A stretch of 45,486 nt of DNA from CAZWVR01 sp964637235 (GTDB taxonomy: Bacteria; Bacteroidota; Bacteroidia; Bacteroidales; S143-33), in contig CAZWVR010000008.1 in the NCBI GenBank assembly GCA_964637235.1, forward strand, positions 1 through 45,486, read 5' to 3'. This document shows, one piece after another, positions 8,151-15,418 of this stretch. The notes below the pieces were generated by a model. It saw only the letters and a list, made by a program, of their open reading frames with translations. It was not told the DNA's origin and did no database searches. Within the stretch, counting starts at the first letter, position 1, and the number at the start of each line of letters is the position of its first letter. A program made the translations under genes and the position numbers.

Positions 8151-9982
8151 TATTTAGCAAGCTTAATCGGATGTTCAATAAGATTAGTGTTTATAATTTG
8201 CTGCTCCAAAAAAGGTCTCGAAATTTTATGTTTCAAGTACTTTTCAATCATCAGACTGGCAATAGGAGCAGCCATAGAACCACCATACCCACCATTTTTA
8301 ACATAAACAGCAATAGCTATCTTTGGGTTATATTTAGGAGCAAAAGCAATAAATACAGAATTATGTAAACCTACTTCATTCTGTGCTGTGCCAGTTTTCC
8401 CACAAATAGTTATACTATCAACATAAGCCATAGTAGCAGTTCCATATCTCACTACATCTTGCATAGCATCAATAACAGGGGAAAAATAAGAAGAATCAAT
8501 ACCAACATAATTTTTTTTCAAATAAAAGGAATCAATAGAAGGTAAACCTTGAATTTCTTTTACTAAATGAGGAACTTTATACCAACCGCGATTTGCAAAA
8601 ATTGCAGCGATATTAGCCAATTGTAAAGTAGTCATTCCTATCTCACCCTGCCCTATTGCTAAGGAAATTATAGTCAATGGTCCCCAACGATTTTTGCCCC
8701 AAATTCTATCGTACTGTTCAGCTTTATATAAAGAACCTTTTGCTTCTGCTGGTAGATCAATACCTAACTTTCTGCCTACTCCAAACTTCTGTAATTTTTC
8801 ATACCAATGTTGATAACTCTGATGTACTCCACTATATTTTTTATTGTGGAGTATACGCACCAACACATTACAGTAATATGTATTACACGAGCCTACAATA
8901 GAATAATGAAAATTAACAGAACCTGCATGATGACAATGCACAATATGAGAACCTGTATTAAAGCCATAATTACAAACAAAACTTGTGTTAGTCGTTATAA
9001 CTCCTTCACTCAATGCAATAACAGCTTGTAATACTTTAAAAGTAGAACCCGGAGGCCACTGCCCTGCTAATACGGCTCTATTAAACAGAGGTTTATATGG
9101 ATTTTTTAACAGTTCAATATAATTTTTAGAACGCTTCTCTCCTGTCAAAAGATTAGGATCATAGGATGGAGAACTGACCATTGCTAAAACCTCCCCTGTT
9201 TTAGGTTCTATAGCAACAATCGCACCTATCTTATTTTTCAAAAGCAACTCTCCATAGCTCTGTAAATCAATATCTATTGAAGTAATTAAATTTCGTCCCA
9301 CCTCTGCATTAGTGTCTAATAAACCATTTTTATAAGAAGCTTTTATCCTGCCAAAAGCATCCACATAGTAATATTTTACCCCCTTTTTACCGCGTAAATA
9401 TTTCTCATAATATCTTTCTAATCCGGTAGCGCCAATCATATCCCCGGGTTGATAATATTTACTTGTATCAACAATAGTTTTATCTACTTCACGAATATAT
9501 CCTAAGATTAAAGCTGCATTATGTATAGGATATATTCTCTCAGTACGTTTTTGAATATAAAATCCAGGGAATTTATACATTCGGCTTAACAGAATATGAT
9601 ATTTTTTCTGTGAAATACCCTCAAAAATTTTTGAAGGACGATAATAAGAAAATTTAATAGCCTTTTCAATCCGTGACTTTAAAAAAGAAATAGGAATACC
9701 TAAAATTTTACATAACTCAACAGTATCAAATTTTCTTACTTTCTTAGGAACAATCATCAATTCATAAATAGGCTTATTATAGACTAATAATTTATGATTT
9801 CTATCAAAAATAAGCCCTCTTGCAGGATATTGTATCTGCCGCCTAAGTCCATAGGTTAAAGCTACAAGTCTAATTTTTTTATCAAACAATTGAATATATA
9901 GAATTTTTCCTAAAATTACTAAAAACACAATAAAAACTATCACAATAAATACATAAGCTTTATGTTGCTCTCTATTTATCAT
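8150..9982 (-). CDS. mrdA: Penicillin-binding protein 2 (PBP2, class B transpeptidase)
   Basis: PBP2 cross-links the peptidoglycan made by RodA during elongation. The 610-residue protein has one N-terminal membrane anchor (about 9-31), the pedestal/dimerisation region with PARGLIFDRN (53-62) and GATGLERYYEKYLRG (about 184-198), and the transpeptidase domain with STFK (S313 nucleophile, K316), SCN (365-367) and KTG (529-531). All three penicillin-binding motifs are intact, so the enzyme should be active. It overlaps mreD and rodA by one base on each side (TAATG). Confidence 0.96.
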   Translation of the reverse strand: MINREQHKAYVFIVIVFIVFLVILGKILYIQLFDKKIRLVALTYGLRRQIQYPARGLIFDRNHKLLVYNKPIYELMIVPKKVRKFDTVELCKILGIPISFLKSRIEKAIKFSYYRPSKIFEGISQKKYHILLSRMYKFPGFYIQKRTERIYPIHNAALILGYIREVDKTIVDTSKYYQPGDMIGATGLERYYEKYLRGKKGVKYYYVDAFGRIKASYKNGLLDTNAEVGRNLITSIDIDLQSYGELLLKNKIGAIVAIEPKTGEVLAMVSSPSYDPNLLTGEKRSKNYIELLKNPYKPLFNRAVLAGQWPPGSTFKVLQAVIALSEGVITTNTSFVCNYGFNTGSHIVHCHHAGSVNFHYSIVGSCNTYYCNVLVRILHNKKYSGVHQSYQHWYEKLQKFGVGRKLGIDLPAEAKGSLYKAEQYDRIWGKNRWGPLTIISLAIGQGEIGMTTLQLANIAAIFANRGWYKVPHLVKEIQGLPSIDSFYLKKNYVGIDSSYFSPVIDAMQDVVRYGTATMAYVDSITICGKTGTAQNEVGLHNSVFIAFAPKYNPKIAIAVYVKNGGYGGSMAAPIASLMIEKYLKHKISRPFLEQQIINTNLIEHPIKLAK

Positions 9983-10497
9983 TAAAGCTTATTTTTGTAA
10001 AAAGTCAAATGTAATACCATAACAAAAAAAAACGAAAGTAAAAAATCTACTATTGAATTAAGTAAAATTCTATTAAAAGAAACTTTAAAATAAACCAAAA
10101 AATTAAAAATCAATTCATAAACAAAAACAATAATCAGACTATATAAAAAAAACCAATTAAAACCATAATAAATATACGAAGGCAAAGTATTAGCAATGTA
10201 TCCCTCCCTGGGAATAATAAGCTTTAATATATAATATCTCAAATAAGCTATAACAGTAAAAGAAATTGCATTAAAGGCTAATGAATGAATAAAAATATCA
10301 TAAATTAACCCAGAAATAAAACCTACAATCAGCATTATATTTAAATCCAATTCGAAAGGTAGAAGTAAAATGAATAAAACAAAGACATTTGGGTAGAAAA
10401 GGTATTTACTAACAACCATATTATCAAAGACTAAAACCTGTAATAATAACAATGTTATAAAATACAAAAAATATTTCCATGCTAAACGTAATTCCAT
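9982..10497 (-). CDS. mreD: Rod shape-determining protein MreD
   Basis: This 171-residue hydrophobic protein has about five or six predicted membrane segments and lies between mreC and mrdA, where mreD is expected. MreD proteins are poorly conserved in sequence, so the call rests on topology, size and position. Features that fit include FDNMVVSKYLFYPNVFVLF near the start and the GFISGLIYDIF segment (about 58-68). MreD bridges MreC and the RodA-PBP2 complex in the inner membrane. The start codon overlaps the mreC stop by one base (TGATG). Confidence 0.88.
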   Translation of the reverse strand: MELRLAWKYFLYFITLLLLQVLVFDNMVVSKYLFYPNVFVLFILLLPFELDLNIMLIVGFISGLIYDIFIHSLAFNAISFTVIAYLRYYILKLIIPREGYIANTLPSYIYYGFNWFFLYSLIIVFVYELIFNFLVYFKVSFNRILLNSIVDFLLSFFFVMVLHLTFYKNKL

Positions 10498-11321
10498 CAG
10501 TCTATACTTAAAATTTTCTTTATTCGTTTTTGTAAGTTTCTAATCTCTGTTTTATTATTGTACTTAACAATAAATACATTATCAGTTTGTTTTAAATCCT
10601 CAAATAATTTCACTTTAATTGTAAAAAAGTTATCTTGCGAATTCTTTTTTACGGATATAACTGTGCCAATAGGATAATTTGGAGGAAATAATAAATCATA
10701 GCCGGAAGTAACTACTGTATCTCCAATATTTACTTTTATATGATTAGGGATTTCAGATAATGTCATAAACAAATAATTTTTGCCATTCCATGTAAGAGAA
10801 CCAAAATAATTATTTTTTTTCAGCTTAGCACTTACCCCATTTAAACGATTTAAAATAAGAATCCCTGTGGCAAAATTTTCTGAAACATTAGTTATAACTC
10901 CAACAATGCCATTAGCCGACACAACAGCATCTTCAGGTTGAACACCCTGTTTTTTACCTTTATCTATGGTAAAAAAATTATTTTGCAAGGATATTGTCTT
11001 TTGAATAATATGACCCGGAATAACCTCAAATATAGTGTCTTTAATTTCAGTATAATGACAATTAGTTTTTTCATTCAACAAAAAAAATAAAAGTTTTCTG
11101 TAAGAATTTAATAATGTATCATTATCCTGCTTTAAAGCCAAATATTCTCCAATTTTGGAATATAAAGTATAAACAAAAGAAGAAAGATTATTTGAAGTAG
11201 TTAAAAAGACACCATTCCAATTAGCTTGACGCTTAATAGTAAACGCAAATCCAACAAAAAGTAAAATAAAAAATAATAAATGTGAAAAAAAGCGTTTAAA
11301 AATGGAGAAAAAACCGTCCAC
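10497..11321 (-). CDS. mreC: Rod shape-determining protein MreC
   Basis: This 274-residue protein has a short cytoplasmic N-terminus, one membrane helix (about 11-27), a short coiled-coil region and the periplasmic MreC beta domains. The core motif shows as NFFTIDKGKKQGVQPEDAVV followed by GIVGVITNVS, typical of MreC. MreC binds and activates PBP2. The start lies 8 nt after mreB stops. The length is normal for the family. Confidence 0.94.
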   Translation of the reverse strand: MDGFFSIFKRFFSHLLFFILLFVGFAFTIKRQANWNGVFLTTSNNLSSFVYTLYSKIGEYLALKQDNDTLLNSYRKLLFFLLNEKTNCHYTEIKDTIFEVIPGHIIQKTISLQNNFFTIDKGKKQGVQPEDAVVSANGIVGVITNVSENFATGILILNRLNGVSAKLKKNNYFGSLTWNGKNYLFMTLSEIPNHIKVNIGDTVVTSGYDLLFPPNYPIGTVISVKKNSQDNFFTIKVKLFEDLKQTDNVFIVKYNNKTEIRNLQKRIKKILSID

Positions 11322-11329
11322 TACAGCAC

Positions 11330-12355
11330 TTAATTTTTAATAAGAAACGGATATTTATCATAATTTTTCAATGCAATACTAGTACCTTTTGCTACTGCAT
11401 GAAGCGGATCTTCGGAGACAATTACTTTCAAACCAGTTTTTTGTGAAAGCCTTTTATCCAATCCTTTAAGCAATGCGCCCCCACCTGTCAAATGAATTCC
11501 ATTCTTGTATATATCCGAATATAACTCAGGAGGAGTTTTATCCAATACTTCCATAAGAGCACCCTCTATTTTCTGCAAAGGTCTATCCAAACATTTTGCA
11601 ATTTCTTGATAACTAACAGCAATTTCCACAGGTAAAGAAGTAGTTATATGAGCTCCTCTGACGATATAATCAGCCGGTGGATTATCTAAATTTTCCAACG
11701 CAGAACCGACGTTTTTCTTAATCTCCTCAGCTGTTCTATCAAAAATTTTCATATTATGGGTCTTACGCATATAATCTCGAATTTCCTCGGTAAAATCATC
11801 CCCAGCCGTACGAATAGATTTATGTTCCACTATACCACCCAAAGATATAAGTGCAATCTCTGTTGTTCCTCCTCCAATATCTATAATCATATTTCCTTCG
11901 GGAGCTTCTATGTCCAAACCTATTCCCAATGCAGCAGCCATAGGCTCATATATAAGATAAACTTCTTTTGCTCCACAATGTTCTGCTGAATTTCTTACCG
12001 CACGTTTTTCAACTTCCGTACTACCAGAAGGTATTCCAATAACAACTCTTAAAGCCGGAGAAAAAAAAGTCATCTTTTTGCGCGTCATATTTATCATACC
12101 TTTTATCATTTGCTCAGCAGCATCAAAATCAGCAATCACACCATCTCTCAATGGACGAATAGTTTCTATATTTTCATGAGTTTTCCCATGCATTTTCATT
12201 GCTCTTTTCCCAATTGCTATAACTTTTTTCGTCTGCCTATCACGAGCAATTATAGAAGGCTCATCTACAATAATCTGATCATTTTCTATTATTATTGTAT
12301 TAGCTGTACCTAAGTCTATTGCCAGCTCCCGTGTTAAAAAGGAAAACAAACCCAT
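11330..12355 (-). CDS. mreB: Rod shape-determining protein MreB (bacterial actin)
   Basis: This 341-residue protein is a clear MreB: phosphate-1 motif DLGTANT (14-20), phosphate-2 motif MIIDIGGGTTEIALI (about 156-170), IYEPMAAALG (135-144), and the adenosine motif GIHLTGGGALLKG near the C-terminus. The N-terminal MGLFSFL is the usual membrane-binding amphipathic stretch. MreB filaments organise the elongasome. The gene begins 38 nt after queE and has a good promoter match of its own (12378-12409), so the mreBCD-mrdA-rodA set can be transcribed without queE. Confidence 0.97.
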   Translation of the reverse strand: MGLFSFLTRELAIDLGTANTIIIENDQIIVDEPSIIARDRQTKKVIAIGKRAMKMHGKTHENIETIRPLRDGVIADFDAAEQMIKGMINMTRKKMTFFSPALRVVIGIPSGSTEVEKRAVRNSAEHCGAKEVYLIYEPMAAALGIGLDIEAPEGNMIIDIGGGTTEIALISLGGIVEHKSIRTAGDDFTEEIRDYMRKTHNMKIFDRTAEEIKKNVGSALENLDNPPADYIVRGAHITTSLPVEIAVSYQEIAKCLDRPLQKIEGALMEVLDKTPPELYSDIYKNGIHLTGGGALLKGLDKRLSQKTGLKVIVSEDPLHAVAKGTSIALKNYDKYPFLIKN

Positions 12356-12377
12356 TTTGTCTCAAATTTTTATACTA

Positions 12378-12409
12378 CAAAAATAAAATTAAATCAAGGA
12401 ATACCCAAA
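12378..12409 (-). promoter_or_regulatory. mreB: Putative promoter of the mreBCD-mrdA-rodA operon
   Basis: On the minus strand TTTG (12409-12406) is followed after 20 nt by TATTTTTG (12385-12378). This fits the Bacteroidetes -33 TTTG / -7 TAnnTTTG promoter. The -33 element lies inside the 3' end of queE. The expected transcription start, about 7 nt after the box, gives a leader of only about 16 nt before the mreB ATG. Confidence 0.6.
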
Positions 12410-13017
12410 TATTTATGCAATTGAACCGAAAGTCTCCACTTAGGATGTTTTTTTATATACTCAATAATTTTTTTTGTATTAGCTTTATGACGGCTCCATT
12501 CTGGCTGTAAATATAAATGACAAGTATTATCTACTAATGCAGCATATTTTTCAGCCCATAAAAAATCTTCATCGTTATATATAATAACCTTCAATTCATT
12601 AGCTCTACTAACAATCTCTGGTAAAGGAGGCTTATCCGATTTTGGAGAAAGGCAAATCCAATCCCATATACCAGTAAGAGGATATGCTCCTGAAGTCTCT
12701 AAGAAAGTTTTAAAACCATGCTGTTTCAATAAAGTGGTTAAAGGTTCCATATTATACATAAGCGGCTCACCACCAGTAACTACTACCGACTTAGTAGGAT
12801 AAGAACTGGCTTCCGTTAGTATCTGTTCAACACTAACTAATTTATTTAAATCAGGACGCCAAGAATACTTGGTATCACACCAATTACAACCAATATCACA
12901 CCCTCCTATTCGTATAAAATATGCAGCTTTACCTGTATGAAACCCTTCTCCTTGCAATGTATAAAATGAATGTATTAAGGGTAATTTACGTCCATTCTCA
13001 AAAATATCTGTACTCAT
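12394..13017 (-). CDS. queE: 7-carboxy-7-deazaguanine synthase QueE (radical SAM)
   Basis: QueE converts 6-carboxy-tetrahydropterin to 7-carboxy-7-deazaguanine in queuosine/7-deazapurine synthesis. The 207-residue protein begins with the family signature FYTLQGEGFHTG (18-29), has the radical SAM cluster CDIGCNWC (C40, C44, C47) with the CxxxCxxC spacing of most QueE enzymes, and the SAM-binding GGEP (82-85). The length is normal. No queC, queD or queF is in the window. Its ATG overlaps the stop of the upstream small gene by one base (TAATG). Confidence 0.95.
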   Translation of the reverse strand: MSTDIFENGRKLPLIHSFYTLQGEGFHTGKAAYFIRIGGCDIGCNWCDTKYSWRPDLNKLVSVEQILTEASSYPTKSVVVTGGEPLMYNMEPLTTLLKQHGFKTFLETSGAYPLTGIWDWICLSPKSDKPPLPEIVSRANELKVIIYNDEDFLWAEKYAALVDNTCHLYLQPEWSRHKANTKKIIEYIKKHPKWRLSVQLHKYLGIP

Positions 13018-13310
13018 TAACCAAAAACTTTTTTCAACTCCTTAAATAAAATATCTTTAACAGTAGGTTCAAAAGCTTTTAACATCATAGGCAGCTTAGT
13101 TTCTATAATAATTTTATCACTTAAAATCTTAAATATACCATCAAGTTTAAAACCCATTATTTTTGCAGAAAAACTACCTCCATCATCTGTCCATTGCTCA
13201 TTTAAATCAGAAATTTTATCGGAATAATCTTCTTTCAGACGCTGAACATAAACTTTTAATAAATCCATAACTTCACTAATAGCCCGATTGTGTGGATATT
13301 CTATTTTCAT
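13017..13310 (-). CDS. Polyhydroxyalkanoic-acid-system-like small protein (PHA_gran_rgn type)
   Basis: This 97-residue protein has the pattern of the family labelled polyhydroxyalkanoic acid system protein (PF09650 type): an N-terminal PHNRAISEVMDLL helix, WTDDGGSFSAKIMGFKLDG (about 41-59) and a strand-loop IIIETKLPMML before a final helix. The name comes from a gene near PHA genes in proteobacteria; the biochemical function is unknown, and there are no PHA genes here. It is probably cytoplasmic (no signal peptide). It is cotranscribed with queE through a TAATG overlap. Confidence 0.6.
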   Translation of the reverse strand: MKIEYPHNRAISEVMDLLKVYVQRLKEDYSDKISDLNEQWTDDGGSFSAKIMGFKLDGIFKILSDKIIIETKLPMMLKAFEPTVKDILFKELKKVFG

Positions 13311-13377
13311 AGTTTTTTTTACAAAGCTCTTAAAAAAAAACAGAAAAAAAAAGTTTTATAATTTTTAGTTTTTTCAT

Positions 13378-13385
13378 TACTTTTG
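13378..13385 (+). promoter_or_regulatory. Putative -7 box (TACTTTTG) for the second SiaC gene
   Basis: TACTTTTG fits TAnnTTTG and its G is 20 nt before the ATG at 13405. The alternative TTG start at 13399 would leave only about 7 nt after the likely transcription start, which favours the ATG. Confidence 0.5.
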
Positions 13386-13404
13386 TCTAAAAAGAATATT
13401 GAAG

Positions 13405-13779
13405 ATGATAGAGAAAAAAATTATAGAAGCAAAAGAAGATACTCCTGAAATAATACTGGATTATGAAAATAAAACTATTAAAATTTCAGGCTATTCCTTC
13501 CCTGATAATGCAATAGATATATATAAACCCATAATTGACTGGATAAGTGAAAATCTAAATAAATTAGATTCGCTTACAATAGAAATAAACTTTAAAATTC
13601 TAAGCTCAGCATCAAATAAACAAATTTATGAAATAATGTATCTTTTAGAAGATTACTATAAAAAAGGCAAAGATATAAAAGTAAAATGGTATTATAACAA
13701 AGAAGATGATGATATGGAATACGAAGGTAATAGTTTTAAACAAACTTTTGATATACCAATAGAACTTATTTCAATATGA
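13405..13779 (+). CDS. SiaC family (DUF1987) protein, paralogue 2
   Basis: This 124-residue protein aligns along its length with the DUF1987 protein at 1765: IIDWISENL with VEWIKEYI, KVKWYYNKEDD with INWYYEDED, and a shared DIP near the end. The position matching the SiaC phosphothreonine is Ser68 here (LSSAS, where paralogue 1 has FNTSC). This protein lacks the acidic tail of paralogue 1. I chose the ATG at 13405 (MIEKKIIEA) over an in-frame TTG at 13399, which sits too close to the -7 box. The end overlaps the DUF2797 gene by 4 nt (ATGA), so the two are translationally coupled. Confidence 0.82.
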   Translation: MIEKKIIEAKEDTPEIILDYENKTIKISGYSFPDNAIDIYKPIIDWISENLNKLDSLTIEINFKILSSASNKQIYEIMYLLEDYYKKGKDIKVKWYYNKEDDDMEYEGNSFKQTFDIPIELISI

Positions 13780-14570
13780 AAATAGAATTAAATTTATCAA
13801 AACTAAAAACTAAAAATACAGAGCCTGTACAATATTACTTGCCCGAAACAGATATTTTATTAAATGACTATTTAGACAAAAAAATCACAATAAAATTTCT
13901 CAATGAGCTAAACTGCGCCAAATGCGGCAGAAAAACAAATAAACTATACGGAGAGGGATTCTGCTATCACTGTTTTCTAACCGCCCCAGAAGCAGACTCT
14001 TGTGTAGTAAAACCTGAACTATGTCAAGCTCATATAGGCATATCCCGAGATATGGAATGGTCTAAAACGCATTGTTTGGTAGATCATTATGTTTATTTAG
14101 CTATAACCGATAAAGTAAAAGTAGGAGTAACTCGCTATTCTCAAATTCCAACACGTTGGATAGATCAAGGAGCTATAAAAGCAATAAAAATAGCCAAAAC
14201 ACCATATAGACAATTAGCAGGAGAAATTGAAGTAAATTTAAAAAAAGTATTCTCCGACAAAACAAACTGGCAAAAAATGCTAACAAATAGCTATGAAGAA
14301 GCCGATTTATATGAAGAGAGAAAAAAAGTTGTAATGAACTTAGCACCATATTTAAAAAAATATCTAATATACGACAATACTATATACGAATTCTCTTATC
14401 CCATAACATCGCCTCCCTCTAATATTCAAAGTACTTCTCTGGAAAAAACTCCCCAAATCAAAGGTATTTTAACTGGAATAAAAGGTCAATATCTGATTTT
14501 TGACAATAGCATTGCATTTAATATCAGAAGGCATACAGGATATAAAGTAAGTATAGAGATAGAAAATTAA
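13776..14570 (+). CDS. DUF2797 protein: zinc-cluster plus GIY-YIG-like region
   Basis: This 264-residue protein matches the uncharacterised DUF2797 family. The N-terminal half has a dense set of possible metal ligands: C47/C50 (CAKC), C63/C66 (CYHC), C76, C83, H86, C100, H104. The next segment, VYLAITDKVKVGVTR (106-120), then R127 and E150 (LAGEIE), has the order of a GIY-YIG nuclease core: a tyrosine-bearing strand, a K-x-G strand, an Arg, and a later Glu in a helix. The GIY-YIG relation is my inference. A nucleic-acid role would fit, but none is shown. It overlaps the SiaC paralogue upstream by 4 nt. The stop codon lies inside a 12-bp inverted repeat. Confidence 0.75.
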   Translation: MKIELNLSKLKTKNTEPVQYYLPETDILLNDYLDKKITIKFLNELNCAKCGRKTNKLYGEGFCYHCFLTAPEADSCVVKPELCQAHIGISRDMEWSKTHCLVDHYVYLAITDKVKVGVTRYSQIPTRWIDQGAIKAIKIAKTPYRQLAGEIEVNLKKVFSDKTNWQKMLTNSYEEADLYEERKKVVMNLAPYLKKYLIYDNTIYEFSYPITSPPSNIQSTSLEKTPQIKGILTGIKGQYLIFDNSIAFNIRRHTGYKVSIEIEN

Positions 14571-14591
14571 CACTGGAATTTAATTTTCTAT
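14559..14591 (+). terminator. Inverted repeat at the 3' end of the DUF2797 gene
   Basis: ATAGAAAATTAA (14559-14570) is an exact inverted complement of TTAATTTTCTAT (14580-14591) with a 9-nt loop. The left arm contains the stop codon. There is no GC-rich stem or clean T-tract after it, so it may be a weak terminator, an mRNA 3' end stabiliser, or chance in AT-rich sequence. Confidence 0.4.
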
Positions 14592-14953
14592 ATCACAGTC
14601 AATCTGTTTATAAAAATATTTTTTAACGTATTTTCTACTTACAACAAACAAAACAATAACTACCTGATTATCATATATTTTTACAAAAGTAAATTTACAT
14701 TTTGTAAATTATACTATACATATAAAATGTATTTAAAAATTGTAAATCAAAATTATCATAAAGTAAAACATTAATTACTTTTTGTAAAACAAAATAAATA
14801 AAACAAATCCATTAACATTTGTTAGAAATACTAAAATAAAAAAGTGATAAAAAAATATCATAAAATTTTCAAGTATTCCAAGGCGTTTGAATGGGGAAGT
14901 TCAAAAATTATTATTAAAAAATTTTACTTTATATCGCTGAATTAAATGGAAAG
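14592..14953. other. Gene-free AT-rich stretch
   Basis: This is the main part of the only interval over 300 bases without a gene (14571-15019). I see no reading frame with coding character, no tRNA-like fold and no long repeat. It holds several copies of TTTGTAAA/TTTACAAA, with an inverted pair at 14680-14688 and 14700-14708 around the palindrome GTAAATTTAC (14689-14698), and TTTTTGTAAAAC at 14779. These could be protein-binding sites, but such words are common by chance in this composition. Confidence 0.5.
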
Positions 14954-14999
14954 AATAAAAATAAAAAAGGCTGCCTTACTATATGCGTAAGACAGCCTT
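14954..14999 (-). terminator. Rho-independent terminator after the TRL-like lipoprotein gene
   Basis: AAGGCTGcCTTAC (14967-14979) pairs with GTAAGaCAGCCTT (14987-14999): 13 positions with one C/A mismatch and a 7-nt loop. On the minus strand the stem is followed by a T-rich tract (14966-14954). It starts 21 nt beyond the stop codon at 15020. Orientation and position make it the terminator of the minus-strand unit ending with that gene. Confidence 0.85.
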
Positions 15000-15019
15000 A
15001 AAAAAAAATGGAGGGAGGA

Positions 15020-15310
15020 TTATTCGCCTGTAACTATTGTTTCATAAGTGTAGATAAGATTTAATGTATTCGTCATTTTCATATCTACAGTAGAAATTTT
15101 CTTAATACCGCCGTTTTTAGCAGCTGTTTGAATACTAGCATCTTGGTTAAAATATAAGCCCATACCAATCGGTCCCAAATAACCAGTAGCTTGGGCAATA
15201 CCTACTTTAGACCCAACGGGATTACTTGTTGCAGTAACAGGCATTACAACTGAACAAGAAGTTAGTGCTAAAATTGCTGCTGCAGCAACACCTAAAAGTA
15301 ATTTTTTCAT
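15020..15310 (-). CDS. TRL-like family lipoprotein
   Basis: This 96-residue protein has a lipoprotein signal peptide (MKKLLLGVAAAAILALTSC, Cys19). The mature part resembles the TRL-like family (PF13146 type): a glycine-rich VGSKVGIAQATGYLGPIGMG (33-52) followed by AAKNGGIKKISTVDMK, features of small envelope lipoproteins found in many Gram-negatives, whose function is unknown. It has its own -7 box (15333-15340) and a strong terminator, so it is probably a separate transcript downstream of ahcY. The compact layout suggests high expression. Confidence 0.8.
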   Translation of the reverse strand: MKKLLLGVAAAAILALTSCSVVMPVTATSNPVGSKVGIAQATGYLGPIGMGLYFNQDASIQTAAKNGGIKKISTVDMKMTNTLNLIYTYETIVTGE

Positions 15311-15332
15311 AGCTAAAAATTTTAAGTTTTTA

Positions 15333-15340
15333 CAAAATTA
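15333..15340 (-). promoter_or_regulatory. Putative -7 box (TAATTTTG) for the TRL-like lipoprotein
   Basis: The minus strand reads TAATTTTG, matching TAnnTTTG, with its G 23 nt before the ATG. No clear TTTG is found at the usual -33 distance (TTGA is nearby). Confidence 0.45.
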
Positions 15341-15418
15341 AAAAGAATTTTTGAAAAAATCAATATATTTATCAAATAAAATAAGCATTTCGTCAAATAT
15401 ATAATAATTTCGTCAAAA

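Noticed and set aside
14592..14953. Possible array of TTTGTAAA repeats or small RNA
   Set aside because: The copies are short, unevenly spaced and expected by chance in sequence this rich in A and T; no regular repeat-spacer pattern or stable GC stem is seen.
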